Shown one piece after another: positions 8,828 to 16,639 of a stretch of 64,000 nucleotides of DNA. Each line of letters opens with the position of its first letter. Position 1 is the stretch's first letter. The position numbers and the translations under genes were made by a program. Source of the DNA: Planctomycetota bacterium. GTDB lineage: Bacteria > Planctomycetota > UBA1135. The DNA is taken from NCBI GenBank assembly GCA_004295085.1, contig SHNF01000011.1, positions 124,001 through 188,000 of the forward strand, in the 5' to 3' direction. Under the pieces are notes generated by a model, which was given only the letters and a program-made list of their open reading frames with translations, was not told the DNA's origin and searched no databases.

Positions 8828-10162
8828 ATGGAGACAGCAAGCGCGCAGCATGCCACGCCGGCGTCCGCCGGCGCAGCGACCGGAGCCTCCCGCCTGCGCC
8901 GCTGGCTGCGGCCGTTCGCGCGCGCCGAGGCGCACGAAGTGCCGGCGCTGCTCTGGTCCTTCGCCTTCTTCTTCTGCCTGCTGGCCTGCAATTACCTGCT
9001 CAAGCCGATCCGCGACGCCTTCGGCATCCTGGGCGGCACGCGCAACATTCCCTGGCTGTACACCGGCACCTTCGTGGCCATGCTGGTGCTGGCGCCCTTG
9101 TACGCCTTCCTGGCGGCGCGCGTGCGCCGGCGCGTGTTCGTGCGCACGGTCTTCCTGTTCTTCGGCGCCAACCTGCTGGCGTTCTGGATCCTGTTCCAGG
9201 TCCTGCCGGTGTCGGCGCAGGTACAGGCCTCGCGCGTGTTCTACATCTGGCACGCCGTCTTCAACCTGTTCATCGTCTCGGTGTTCTGGAGCTCGCTGGC
9301 GGAGGTGTTCTCCTCGGACCAGGGCAAGCGCCTGTTCGGCTTCGTCGCCGCCGGCGGCACCCTCGGCGGCTTGTTCGGCTCGGCCCTGGCCGGCCTGGCG
9401 GTGGCCCGGATCGGCACGACGCACCTGATGCTGGTGCCCATCGCGTTCCTGCTGGGCGCCATCGGCTGCGCCCAGCGCCTGTCCGCCTTCGCGGTCCGCG
9501 CCGGCGACACGCGCGCCGCTGCGCCGCTGGGCGGCGGCGCGCTGGACGGCCTGCGCGCCGTGTTCCGCTCGCCGTACCTGCTCGGGATCTCGGCTTACCT
9601 GCTGTTCCTGACCCTGAGCAACACCTTCCTCTACCAGGTGCAGAACCACATCTATGACACCGCCTCCTCCGACACCGACGTGCACACGGGCTGGTTCGCG
9701 TCCGTGAACACCTGGCAGCAGGGCGGCACCTTGCTGGTGCAGGCCCTGCTCGCGGCCCGCCTCATCCGCTGGCTCGGCATCGGGCTGACGCTGGCGATCC
9801 CCTGCGTCCTCAGCATGGCCGGCTTCGGCGTGCTCGGCGTGGCACCCACGCTGGCCGCGGTCACCCTGGCGGTGGCGGTGCTCGGCGCCAGCCGCTACGC
9901 CGTGTACACGCCGGCGCGCGAGCCCTTGTTCACGGTGGTGCCGCGCGAGGACAAGTACAAAGCCAAGGGCTTCATCGACACCGCGGTCTACCGCGGCGGC
10001 GACGTGACCAACGCCTGGCTGTACCGCCTCCTCGGCGATGCCGGCCTCTCCCTGGCCGCGATCTGCTTCCTCACGCTGCCGGTGGGACTGGCTTGGATCG
10101 CCACCGGCCTGTTCCTGGGCCGCGAGCAGCGCCGCCTGGCGGCCGCCGCGGCCCGCCGCTAG
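8828..10162 (+). CDS. NTP/NDP exchange transporter-like MFS protein
   Basis: A 444-residue protein with about twelve hydrophobic segments. CNYLLKPIRDAFGILGG near 53-70 and the loop REPLFTVVPREDKYKAKGFIDTAVYRGGD (in pieces, about 360-390) are hallmarks of the ATP/ADP translocase-like branch of the major facilitator superfamily. Founding members exchange cytosolic ADP for host ATP in chlamydiae and rickettsiae, but many free-living planctomycetes, bacteroidetes and proteobacteria carry homologues of unknown substrate. It is transcribed divergently from the envelope operon, with 135 bases between the two starts. Nothing in the neighbourhood points to a substrate. Confidence 0.8.
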   Translation: METASAQHATPASAGAATGASRLRRWLRPFARAEAHEVPALLWSFAFFFCLLACNYLLKPIRDAFGILGGTRNIPWLYTGTFVAMLVLAPLYAFLAARVRRRVFVRTVFLFFGANLLAFWILFQVLPVSAQVQASRVFYIWHAVFNLFIVSVFWSSLAEVFSSDQGKRLFGFVAAGGTLGGLFGSALAGLAVARIGTTHLMLVPIAFLLGAIGCAQRLSAFAVRAGDTRAAAPLGGGALDGLRAVFRSPYLLGISAYLLFLTLSNTFLYQVQNHIYDTASSDTDVHTGWFASVNTWQQGGTLLVQALLAARLIRWLGIGLTLAIPCVLSMAGFGVLGVAPTLAAVTLAVAVLGASRYAVYTPAREPLFTVVPREDKYKAKGFIDTAVYRGGDVTNAWLYRLLGDAGLSLAAICFLTLPVGLAWIATGLFLGREQRRLAAAAARR

Positions 10163-10261
10163 GACGGGCGCGCGCCGGCCAGGGTCCGGAGGCCTACGGA
10201 GGGGCGGTGCGCGCTGCCTTCTCTACTCTCCATTCCCTCGGTGACGCCTTTGGCCCCCACC

Positions 10262-12478
10262 ATGTTCCTTCGACTCTCCATCCTGTTGATCGTTCCGGCC
10301 GCGCTGGGCTGCCGTCCCGCAACGCAAGGTGCGCACGAGCAGGCGGCCGCTGCGCCCGCGGACGCCGCCGGCGCCATCGCCCCCGCGCCGCTGCGCCACC
10401 CGATCCTGTTCGTGACGCAGGTGCCGATCCCGGGCGATTTCACCACCATCGCCTCGGTGTTCGGCAACCACCAGGCCGGTCTGCAGGCCTGCGGGCGCGG
10501 CGGCGACCTGTGGATCCGCTATCCGGACGGCGCCCTCAAGAACCTGACGCAGTCCGCGGGCTACGGGGTCAGCGGATTCCAGGGCGCGAGCTCCATCGCC
10601 GTGCGCGATCCCGCGGTGCACTGGAGCGGCGAGAAGGCGGTCTTCAGCATGGTGATCGGCGCGCCGACGCGCCAGTACGTGTGGGAGACCTACTACTGGC
10701 AGCTCTACGAGATCACCCGGCTGCGCCGCGACGAGACGCCCGTGATCACGCGCGTTGCGGGACAGCCGGACGCCGCCAACAACGTCAACCCGCTGTACGG
10801 CAGCGACGACCGCATCCTGTTCACCAGCGACCGGCCGCGCAACGGAGCGGCCCACCTGTACCCGCAGCGCGACGAGTACGAGGAAGCGCCCACCGTGACC
10901 GGGATCTGGAGCCTGGATCCGGCCGGCGGCGACCTGCGGCTGCTCAACCACGCGCCTTCCGGGGATTTCGAGCCGATCCTGGACAGCTTCGGGCGCGTCG
11001 TCTTCACCCAGTGGGACCATCTGCAGCGCGACCAGCAGGCGGACACGGACGTGCTGTACGGCAACACCTACGGCACCTTCAACTGGTCCGGGGAAGAGGC
11101 GGACGCCGTCGCGCTCGACGACCGCACCGAAGTGTTTCCCGAGCCGCGCCCGGCGCGCACCGACCTGCTCGCCGGCACCAACATCGTCGGCCATGCGTTC
11201 AACCACTTCTTCCCGTGGCAGATGCACGAGGACGGCAGCGAGCAGGAGGTCCTGGTCCATCTCGGCCGCCACGAGCTGCACGCCTACTTCGAGCGCAGCT
11301 TCGACGACGATCCCAACCTGCGCGAGTTCATCGCCGACACCTCCGGCCGCAGCAACGGCAACGAGGTGTTCAACTTCCTGCACATCCAGGAGGACCCGCT
11401 GCGCCCCGGCACGTACTACGGCGTGGACGCGCCCGAGTTCTACACCCACGCCGCGGGGCAGGTGGTGCGCGTCCACGCCGCGCCCGGCGCCAATCCGGAC
11501 CAGATGGTGGCGGGCTACGTCACCCACCGCGACACGGCTTCGTACACGAGCAGCCCCGACGCCGGCCACAGCGGCCTGTACCGCGATCCGCTGCCGCTGT
11601 CCTCCGGCGAGCTGCTGGCCGTGCACACCGCGCAGACCGACCTGGACTACAACCTGGGAACGCGCGGCCAGCCGCTCTCGCGCTACGACTTCCGCCTCAA
11701 GCTCCTGGACCTCTCGGGCCCGTACGCCGTCGCCGGCGCCGTCCTGACTCCCGGAATCAGCAAGAGCCTGAGCTACTGGGATCCGGACGTGCTGGTGAGC
11801 TATTCCGGTCTGCTCTGGGAGCTCAACCCGGTGGAGCTGCGCCCGCGCGCCCGGCCCGCGCGGCGCGAGAGCGTGCTGGAGGCGCCGGAGCTGGCCGCAT
11901 TCCAGCAGGCCGGCGTCGAGGTGGCTGCCGTGCAGGCCTGGATGGAGCAGCACGGCCTGGCCTTGATCGTCACCCGCAACGTCACCACGCGCGACGGCGC
12001 CGACCGCCAGCAGCCCTTCAACCTGCGCGTGCCGGGCGGCGTGCAGTCGCTGGGCGCGGGCGGTCGGGTGTACGACGTCGCGCACTGGCAGCTCTACCAG
12101 GCCGACCTGCTGCGCGGCCTCGGAGGCACCACGAACCCGTCCCCCGGGCGGCGCGTGCTGGCGCAGCCGCTGCACGACGCGCTGGCCGCCAACCCGCCCA
12201 ACCCGGGCGGGCCTCCCGGCAGCGTCGGGGTGGCGGCCGACGGCTCGGCGGCGGCCTTCGTGCCGGCGCGCCGCGCGCTCAGCTGGCAGCTCACCGACCC
12301 GGCGGGCACGCCGGTGGTGCGCGAGCGCTACTGGCTCAGCTTCCAGTCCGGCGAGATCCGCGCCTGCGGCTCCTGCCACGGCGTCAACACGCGCGACCAG
12401 GCCGGCCAGCTCCCGCCGCAGAACGTCCCGCAAGCGCTCGTGACCCTGCTCCAGCACTGGCAGGCGCTGCCGCAGTAG
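10262..12478 (+). CDS. PD40/TolB-like beta-propeller lipoprotein with C-terminal c-haem site
   Basis: The ATG at 10262 gives 738 residues with a lipoprotein signal ending AALGC. The body carries TolB/PD40-type blades (ILFTSDRPRNGAAHLYP, GIWSLDPAGGDLRLL, ILDSFGRVVFTQWDH), including a His-rich acidic middle part. The last 50 residues hold one haem-binding motif, CGSCHG, preceded by SFQSGEIRACG. Proteins of this plan (propeller followed by a single CxxCH) are common in planctomycetes and loosely recall the propeller-plus-haem build of the hydrazine synthase alpha subunit, but I see no reason to assign that activity. It probably sits on the periplasmic or outer face as an electron-transfer or surface protein. 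Substrate unknown. Confidence 0.7.
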   Translation: MFLRLSILLIVPAALGCRPATQGAHEQAAAAPADAAGAIAPAPLRHPILFVTQVPIPGDFTTIASVFGNHQAGLQACGRGGDLWIRYPDGALKNLTQSAGYGVSGFQGASSIAVRDPAVHWSGEKAVFSMVIGAPTRQYVWETYYWQLYEITRLRRDETPVITRVAGQPDAANNVNPLYGSDDRILFTSDRPRNGAAHLYPQRDEYEEAPTVTGIWSLDPAGGDLRLLNHAPSGDFEPILDSFGRVVFTQWDHLQRDQQADTDVLYGNTYGTFNWSGEEADAVALDDRTEVFPEPRPARTDLLAGTNIVGHAFNHFFPWQMHEDGSEQEVLVHLGRHELHAYFERSFDDDPNLREFIADTSGRSNGNEVFNFLHIQEDPLRPGTYYGVDAPEFYTHAAGQVVRVHAAPGANPDQMVAGYVTHRDTASYTSSPDAGHSGLYRDPLPLSSGELLAVHTAQTDLDYNLGTRGQPLSRYDFRLKLLDLSGPYAVAGAVLTPGISKSLSYWDPDVLVSYSGLLWELNPVELRPRARPARRESVLEAPELAAFQQAGVEVAAVQAWMEQHGLALIVTRNVTTRDGADRQQPFNLRVPGGVQSLGAGGRVYDVAHWQLYQADLLRGLGGTTNPSPGRRVLAQPLHDALAANPPNPGGPPGSVGVAADGSAAAFVPARRALSWQLTDPAGTPVVRERYWLSFQSGEIRACGSCHGVNTRDQAGQLPPQNVPQALVTLLQHWQALPQ

Positions 12479-12484
12479 GCGGGC

Positions 12485-12502
12485 GCGGCGGGCCGGCGCC
12501 GC
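12485..12502. terminator. GC hairpin between convergent genes
   Basis: A six-base-pair stem (GCGGCG / CGCCGC) around a six-base loop lies in the 31-base gap between the stops of two converging genes. There is no T-run on either side, so this is only a weak candidate for a bidirectional terminator. Confidence 0.25.
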
Positions 12503-12509
12503 CGCGGCG

Positions 12510-14081
12510 TCACAGGCCGCGCCCGGCGAGGCCGGGATGGTCCGGGGCGATGCGGGTGGCGCGGAACAGCGCCACGGGCGCGATGCCGCGGCCGCCGGGG
12601 CCCTGCGGCGGGCCGCCCGCGCGCCCGAAGCTGGGCTGGACCTCGCCGCCGAAGGGATTGAGGTACTCCCAGACGATCCGCGCGTCCGCAGTGACCTCGA
12701 AGATGCGGCCGTTCTCGCCCGAGCAGATCAAGGTGTTGCCGTTGGACAGGCGCTCGGCGCCGGAGATGAAGCTCGAGTAGAAGCCCGGCGCGGCGTAGGA
12801 CCAGGCCGGCTGCTGCGGGCCGAAGGCGGCGCCCGCGGCGCGCTGGAAGCCGTGCTCGGGGTCGAAGGGCAGCACCAGCTCGTCCACGGAGGAAGCGCCG
12901 CCGCCGGGGCGGCCCTGGCCGTTGTTGAACACCAGGACGTTGCCGGCGCCGGGACGGCCCGGCGGGATCCAGCGCGCGTCGTGTTGCGCGAACAGCCGGC
13001 GGTCGGCGTCGCTGCCCGCACCGTAGGTGCGCGGGTTGCCGTAGCGGTACAGCAGGTCGCCGCCCTTGCCGCGGCGGCCGCCGCGGTGCGACGCCGCCTC
13101 GGCGCTGCTGGTCGAGTGATCGATGATCCAGATCTCGTTGAGACGCGGCGTGCTGAGCAGGATCAGGTCGAGCTCCGGGTTGTAGTGGATGGCGTTGGTG
13201 TGCAGCCAGTCGGCCCGGCCGCGGCGGCGTTCGTCCGCCGGCGGCGCGCTCGGCGCGGGCTCCTCGCCGCCGATGTAGCCCAGCTCGCGCAGCCTGGCCT
13301 CCTCCTCGGCCTGCGCTGTGCGCTGCGCCGGGGTGAGGGGCGGCTGGTCGCGGTGGTCGGCGTTGATGTCCACCAGTTCCGGGTGCTCGGCGACGGCGCC
13401 GTAGCCGGCCTGGTCCGGGTCGAAATCCTGGATGAGATGGTCCCAGACGTGCCATTCCCAGACCACACGCCCGCCGTCCGGCGGCAGCGGCTCGATCTCG
13501 TACACGGCGTCCGGCCACAGCCCTTCGTCGCCCACCGCCTCCGGGTCGCGGCCGCGCGCGATCGCCTCGTCGCGGCTGCGCCGCTCCCACGCGATCAGGA
13601 GCAGGTTGCCGCCGGGCAGGCGCTCGAAGTCGTGGTGCTGCATGCGCTGCGCGTCGCTGAAGGCGAAGTCCCAGACCACGGTCCCGTCCCAGTCCAGCTC
13701 CTGCACGCGCCCGCCGATGCCGCCGCCGTGGAACACCGGGTTGTCCTCCAGGCGCGCGCAGCGCAGCAGGTGACCGTTGTCCAGCAGCAGCTCCGCGTTT
13801 CCGGGAGCGTAGCCGGTGTCCCAGCGGTGCACCACGTTGCCCTGCATGTCCACGAGGTAGGTGCTGCGCGACAGCAGCGGCGAGAGCAGCGTGTAGCCGT
13901 CCAGGGCCTCCGGCGCGTGGAAGCGCAGGCCGCGCTCCGCCGGCGCCGGGGGCGCGGACTCGGACGGCGCCGGAGCGTCCGGCGGCGCGCCGGCCGCCTG
14001 CTGCGCGCTCAGGGACGCCGCCAGGACGGCGCCGGCGAGCAGGGCAGTCCGGGCGCAAGCGATGAGGCTCGGCAGCTTCAT
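12510..14081 (-). CDS. Aryl-sulfotransferase-like secreted propeller protein
   Basis: 523 residues with an N-terminal signal peptide (hydrophobic core about 8-25, cleavage near LSAQQ). The repeated strand pattern GYTLLSPLLSRSTYLVDMQG, GNVVHRWDTGY, AELLLDNGHLLR and VQELDWDGTVVWDF, then HHDFERLPGGNLLLIAWE, is that of the arylsulfotransferase (ASST) family, a six-bladed propeller that in enterobacteria moves sulfate between phenols in the periplasm. The family's catalytic histidines may be among H171/H172 and the His of DWLHTNAIHYNP, but I cannot align them without tools. Many planctomycete members are unassigned. A region with Asp/Glu and Arg (about 260-300) interrupts the blades and could be an insertion. 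Confidence 0.75.
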   Translation of the reverse strand: MKLPSLIACARTALLAGAVLAASLSAQQAAGAPPDAPAPSESAPPAPAERGLRFHAPEALDGYTLLSPLLSRSTYLVDMQGNVVHRWDTGYAPGNAELLLDNGHLLRCARLEDNPVFHGGGIGGRVQELDWDGTVVWDFAFSDAQRMQHHDFERLPGGNLLLIAWERRSRDEAIARGRDPEAVGDEGLWPDAVYEIEPLPPDGGRVVWEWHVWDHLIQDFDPDQAGYGAVAEHPELVDINADHRDQPPLTPAQRTAQAEEEARLRELGYIGGEEPAPSAPPADERRRGRADWLHTNAIHYNPELDLILLSTPRLNEIWIIDHSTSSAEAASHRGGRRGKGGDLLYRYGNPRTYGAGSDADRRLFAQHDARWIPPGRPGAGNVLVFNNGQGRPGGGASSVDELVLPFDPEHGFQRAAGAAFGPQQPAWSYAAPGFYSSFISGAERLSNGNTLICSGENGRIFEVTADARIVWEYLNPFGGEVQPSFGRAGGPPQGPGGRGIAPVALFRATRIAPDHPGLAGRGL

Positions 14082-14137
14082 CCGGGCATCGTATCGGTCC
14101 GCGCAGGCGGCGCCGGCATCATTGGGGGGGCCGCGCC

Positions 14138-15436
14138 ATGACCGACCCCCAGCCGGAGAGCGAACACCTCGACTCGGCGCTGCTGGCGCTCAGCCGCCGG
14201 CCGCGCGCGCTGCTGGCGCTGCTGCGCGCCACTCTCCCGGAGTCGGCGCTGGAATCGCTGGCGCGCGACGCCGGCACGTACCGCAAGGGGGCCGACGTCG
14301 CCGCGGCGCTGGTGGAGCCCATCGTGCAGCGGCGCAAGCACCGCCGGCGCATCGTGGAGGACCTGCTGGCCGCTCTGCCGGTCGACGCCGCCCCGGACTC
14401 CGCGCAACTCGCGTCGCCGCTGGCGCGCTTTTTCCGCCGCGAAGCCCTGCTGGCCGGACTGCGCCGCTTCCTGTGCGCGGGCGACCTGGAGTCGTGGGAG
14501 AGAGCCGGCGAGCTGCTCGAGTCCTGGAGCGAGTGGTTCGCGCCGGCGCCGGAGGCCGCGCCGCCGGCGCGGCCGGCCGGCGTCGCCCGGGAGGAGGAGC
14601 CGCCGCCGGCCCCGGCCGCGAACAAGGAGGCGGAGGCGCTCGCCGCGCGCTTGCAGGAGGCGCGCAAGGAGACCGAGCGGCTGGCCGACGAGCTCGGGCG
14701 CGAGCGCAAGCGCCGCGAGGCGATCCAGGAGCAGCTGGCCGAGAGCCGGGACGCTGCCGAGGAGGAGCGCCGGCGCGCGACTGCGGCCAAGCGCAAGTTC
14801 CAGCAGGCCACCGAGGCGAGCCTGCGCGAGCGCGTCCTGGAAGAGGAGCTGGAGAAGGTGCGCCACGCGCGGGAGGTGCTGGCCCAGAAGTTCCAGATCC
14901 TGGAGGAGGAGCGCGAGGACCTGCACGCGGTGTTGGAGGACCACGACCGCTTCCAGGCGCTGCCGCCGGAGGAGGTCCCCTCCTTCCGCGCCCGGCCGCT
15001 GCAGCCGGAGGAGCGCGAGCTGGCCGAGACGCTGGCCGCGCGCCGCGGCTCCGACGGCACGGCCTTCCGGGTGCTGGTCGTGGGCGGCGGCGAGCCGCAG
15101 CTCCGCCACCGCGAGAAGCTGGTGGAATACGCGCAGGTGCTCGGCTTTCACAGCGACTGGCGCATGGCCGAGTACACCTCCTGGCACAAGGAGATGGAGC
15201 GCCTGGAGATCGACATGGCGCGCCGCTTCGACGCGCTGGTGATCCTGCACTGGAACCGCACCACGTTCACGCGCAAGGCCCGGGAGATCTGCAACCGCCT
15301 GGGCCAGAAGCCGTGCCTGACCTGTCATTACGAGGGCTTCACCAGCCTGCGCCGCTGCCTGCAGGCGGTGCTGCGGCAGCTGCTCGGGGTCAGACCTCCA
15401 TATTCCGGCCGCGGCGGCCGGGATCTGCAGCTCTGA
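14138..15436 (+). CDS. Coiled-coil protein with DUF2325 domain
   Basis: 432 residues. About 1-130 are helical and acidic/basic mixed; 160-290 form a long predicted coiled coil (EAEALAARLQEARKETERLA and onward, ending REDLHAVLEDHDR); 308-425 is a Rossmann-like module beginning FRVLVVGGGEPQLRHREKL with VILHWNRTTFTRKAREICN and a final CLTCHYEGFTSLRRCL, which fits DUF2325. DUF2325 proteins are found in many bacteria and have been linked to nucleic-acid or signalling roles without a settled function. CLTCH resembles a haem motif, but the protein has no signal peptide and the DUF2325 family commonly has this histidine/cysteine region, so haem binding is unlikely. Its 3' end overlaps the next gene, which is converging, by 47 bases. 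Confidence 0.75.
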   Translation: MTDPQPESEHLDSALLALSRRPRALLALLRATLPESALESLARDAGTYRKGADVAAALVEPIVQRRKHRRRIVEDLLAALPVDAAPDSAQLASPLARFFRREALLAGLRRFLCAGDLESWERAGELLESWSEWFAPAPEAAPPARPAGVAREEEPPPAPAANKEAEALAARLQEARKETERLADELGRERKRREAIQEQLAESRDAAEEERRRATAAKRKFQQATEASLRERVLEEELEKVRHAREVLAQKFQILEEEREDLHAVLEDHDRFQALPPEEVPSFRARPLQPEERELAETLAARRGSDGTAFRVLVVGGGEPQLRHREKLVEYAQVLGFHSDWRMAEYTSWHKEMERLEIDMARRFDALVILHWNRTTFTRKAREICNRLGQKPCLTCHYEGFTSLRRCLQAVLRQLLGVRPPYSGRGGRDLQL

Positions 15437-16190
15437 TCCCTGGGAGCAGCAGGCTCATGGCCGAGCGCTCGGCCGCCAGCCGCGCCGGCCAGTCCGGCAG
15501 CTCGCGCGCCGCGGCCGTCACCGCGTTCACCAGGCCCCACAGGCTGGCGTCGCCGCCGCGGCGGAAGTTGAGCAGGACGGTTTCGCGCGGGATGGGGACG
15601 TCGGCGCGGCGCAGCCGCAGCAGCGGGTCCTCCACCGTCTCCTGCGCCGCCGCGCGGTAGCGCGCCACCTGGGCGTGGAATGCCTCGCGCCCCAGGCAGG
15701 CGTGCACGGCCGCGCCGAGGCCGCTCTCACCGGCCACCAGCGTGCTGTGCTGCAGGTCCGCCAGCGTCCCGTTCGCGCACACCCGCCGGTAGGAGCGCTG
15801 CCATACGGCCGGCGCCTGGTCGCCGATGCGCGCGGCGACGAAGCCGGCGTGCACGACGTCCCCCACCCGCACCTCGGCCACCGCGCTCTGCGCAACCCCC
15901 ACCACCACCAGGTGGCCCGGAGGGTCGTTGTTCCAGTCGCAGTCCAGCAGGTACGGGCCGGCGCCTTCCAACTCGAGCTGCCACAGCGTGGAGTGCAGCT
16001 CCAGCGCCCAGGGACGGTCCGCCTGCCAGTCCTCCAGCGCGTGGAAAAGGTCGGGGGCCGGGATCTCCGTCAGGCGCTGCGGAAGAGACTCGTCCGCGGG
16101 AGAATCCGATTCCTCCCGGACGGCCGTCCGGCGGCCGGACAAGCTTGCTTCGGGGCGGTGCAGCAAGAACTCGCCGAACTGATAACGCAT
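15390..16190 (-). CDS. DUF932-like protein of unknown function
   Basis: 266 residues, cytoplasmic, no membrane segment. The central part (VVHAGFVAARIGDQAP, then SYRRVCANGTLA near 140) resembles the 'R-x-x-C-x-N-G' region of DUF932 proteins, which occur on phages, plasmids and chromosomes and have no proven role. The rest is acidic and unrecognised. It is transcribed towards, and overlaps, the DUF2325 gene. The stretch before its start holds the G-rich octamer repeat described separately. Confidence in the gene is good (codon use and length), in the family moderate. Confidence 0.6.
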   Translation of the reverse strand: MRYQFGEFLLHRPEASLSGRRTAVREESDSPADESLPQRLTEIPAPDLFHALEDWQADRPWALELHSTLWQLELEGAGPYLLDCDWNNDPPGHLVVVGVAQSAVAEVRVGDVVHAGFVAARIGDQAPAVWQRSYRRVCANGTLADLQHSTLVAGESGLGAAVHACLGREAFHAQVARYRAAAQETVEDPLLRLRRADVPIPRETVLLNFRRGGDASLWGLVNAVTAAARELPDWPARLAAERSAMSLLLPGIRAADPGRRGRNMEV

Positions 16191-16264
16191 GGCCCACCTC
16201 TGGCCGGCGCACGACCAGCCAGGGCATAGGACGGAGGCAGGCTCGAAAATGTTCCGGGGTAAGG

Positions 16265-16324
16265 CCCCTGTTTCCCGATTCCCCTACTGCCCTACTGCCC
16301 TACTTCCCTAATTCACTCGTTCCC
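16265..16324 (-). repeat. Octamer tandem repeat with G-quadruplex pattern
   Basis: On the plus strand the units CCCTACTG, CCCTACTG, CCCTACTT and CCCTAATT follow one another at 16282-16313. On the minus strand this gives runs of three or four G at 16324-16322, 16308-16306, 16300-16298, 16292-16290, 16284-16281, 16276-16274 and 16268-16265; six of them are separated by only four or five bases, which satisfies the usual G3+N1-7 quadruplex rule. The tract lies directly behind the stop codon of rpoZ, in an otherwise geneless gap before the DUF932-like gene. Confidence 0.7.
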
Positions 16325-16551
16325 TACTTCAGCACCGGGCGGGGCTCTTCCTCGTCCGGCACCAGCTCGATCAGCCCGCGCTCGATCTCGGTCAGCGCGA
16401 TCTCGATGGGGTTGTCCATGTGCTCCAGCTCGGCGTCGAACAGGGGCGCGTCGCCGCGGACCAGCTGGCGGATGCGCTTCTGCAGCAGCACCGTGCGCTC
16501 GAAGGAGCCCTGGACTTGACGCTGGAGACGCTGGGGCAGTGACAGTTCCAT
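16324..16551 (-). CDS. rpoZ: DNA-directed RNA polymerase subunit omega
   Basis: A 75-residue protein. QGSFERTVLLQKRIRQLVRGDAP (14-36, in pieces) matches the conserved helix of omega that grips the C-terminal tail of beta-prime, and the acidic Glu-rich end with PIEIALTEI is typical of short omegas. It helps assembly of RNA polymerase. The gene stands alone, between the repeat tract and a divergent radical SAM gene, rather than next to gmk or spoT as in enterobacteria. Confidence 0.8.
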   Translation of the reverse strand: MELSLPQRLQRQVQGSFERTVLLQKRIRQLVRGDAPLFDAELEHMDNPIEIALTEIERGLIELVPDEEEPRPVLK

Positions 16552-16639
16552 CGGTTCTGGCGGCGCGAGGCCGAACGGGCAGTGTAGCGCTGCATGCGGT
16601 CACCGGTCAAGGCAGGGCCGGCCGTATCCTGGAGGCCTC

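Noticed and set aside
10223..12457. 744-codon minus-strand frame opposite the PD40 lipoprotein
   Set aside because: Antisense shadow; the plus-strand reading has a lipoprotein signal, propeller blades and a haem motif.
15310..15345. Haem site CLTCH in the DUF2325 protein
   Set aside because: No signal peptide and no other cytochrome feature; most likely a structural part of DUF2325.
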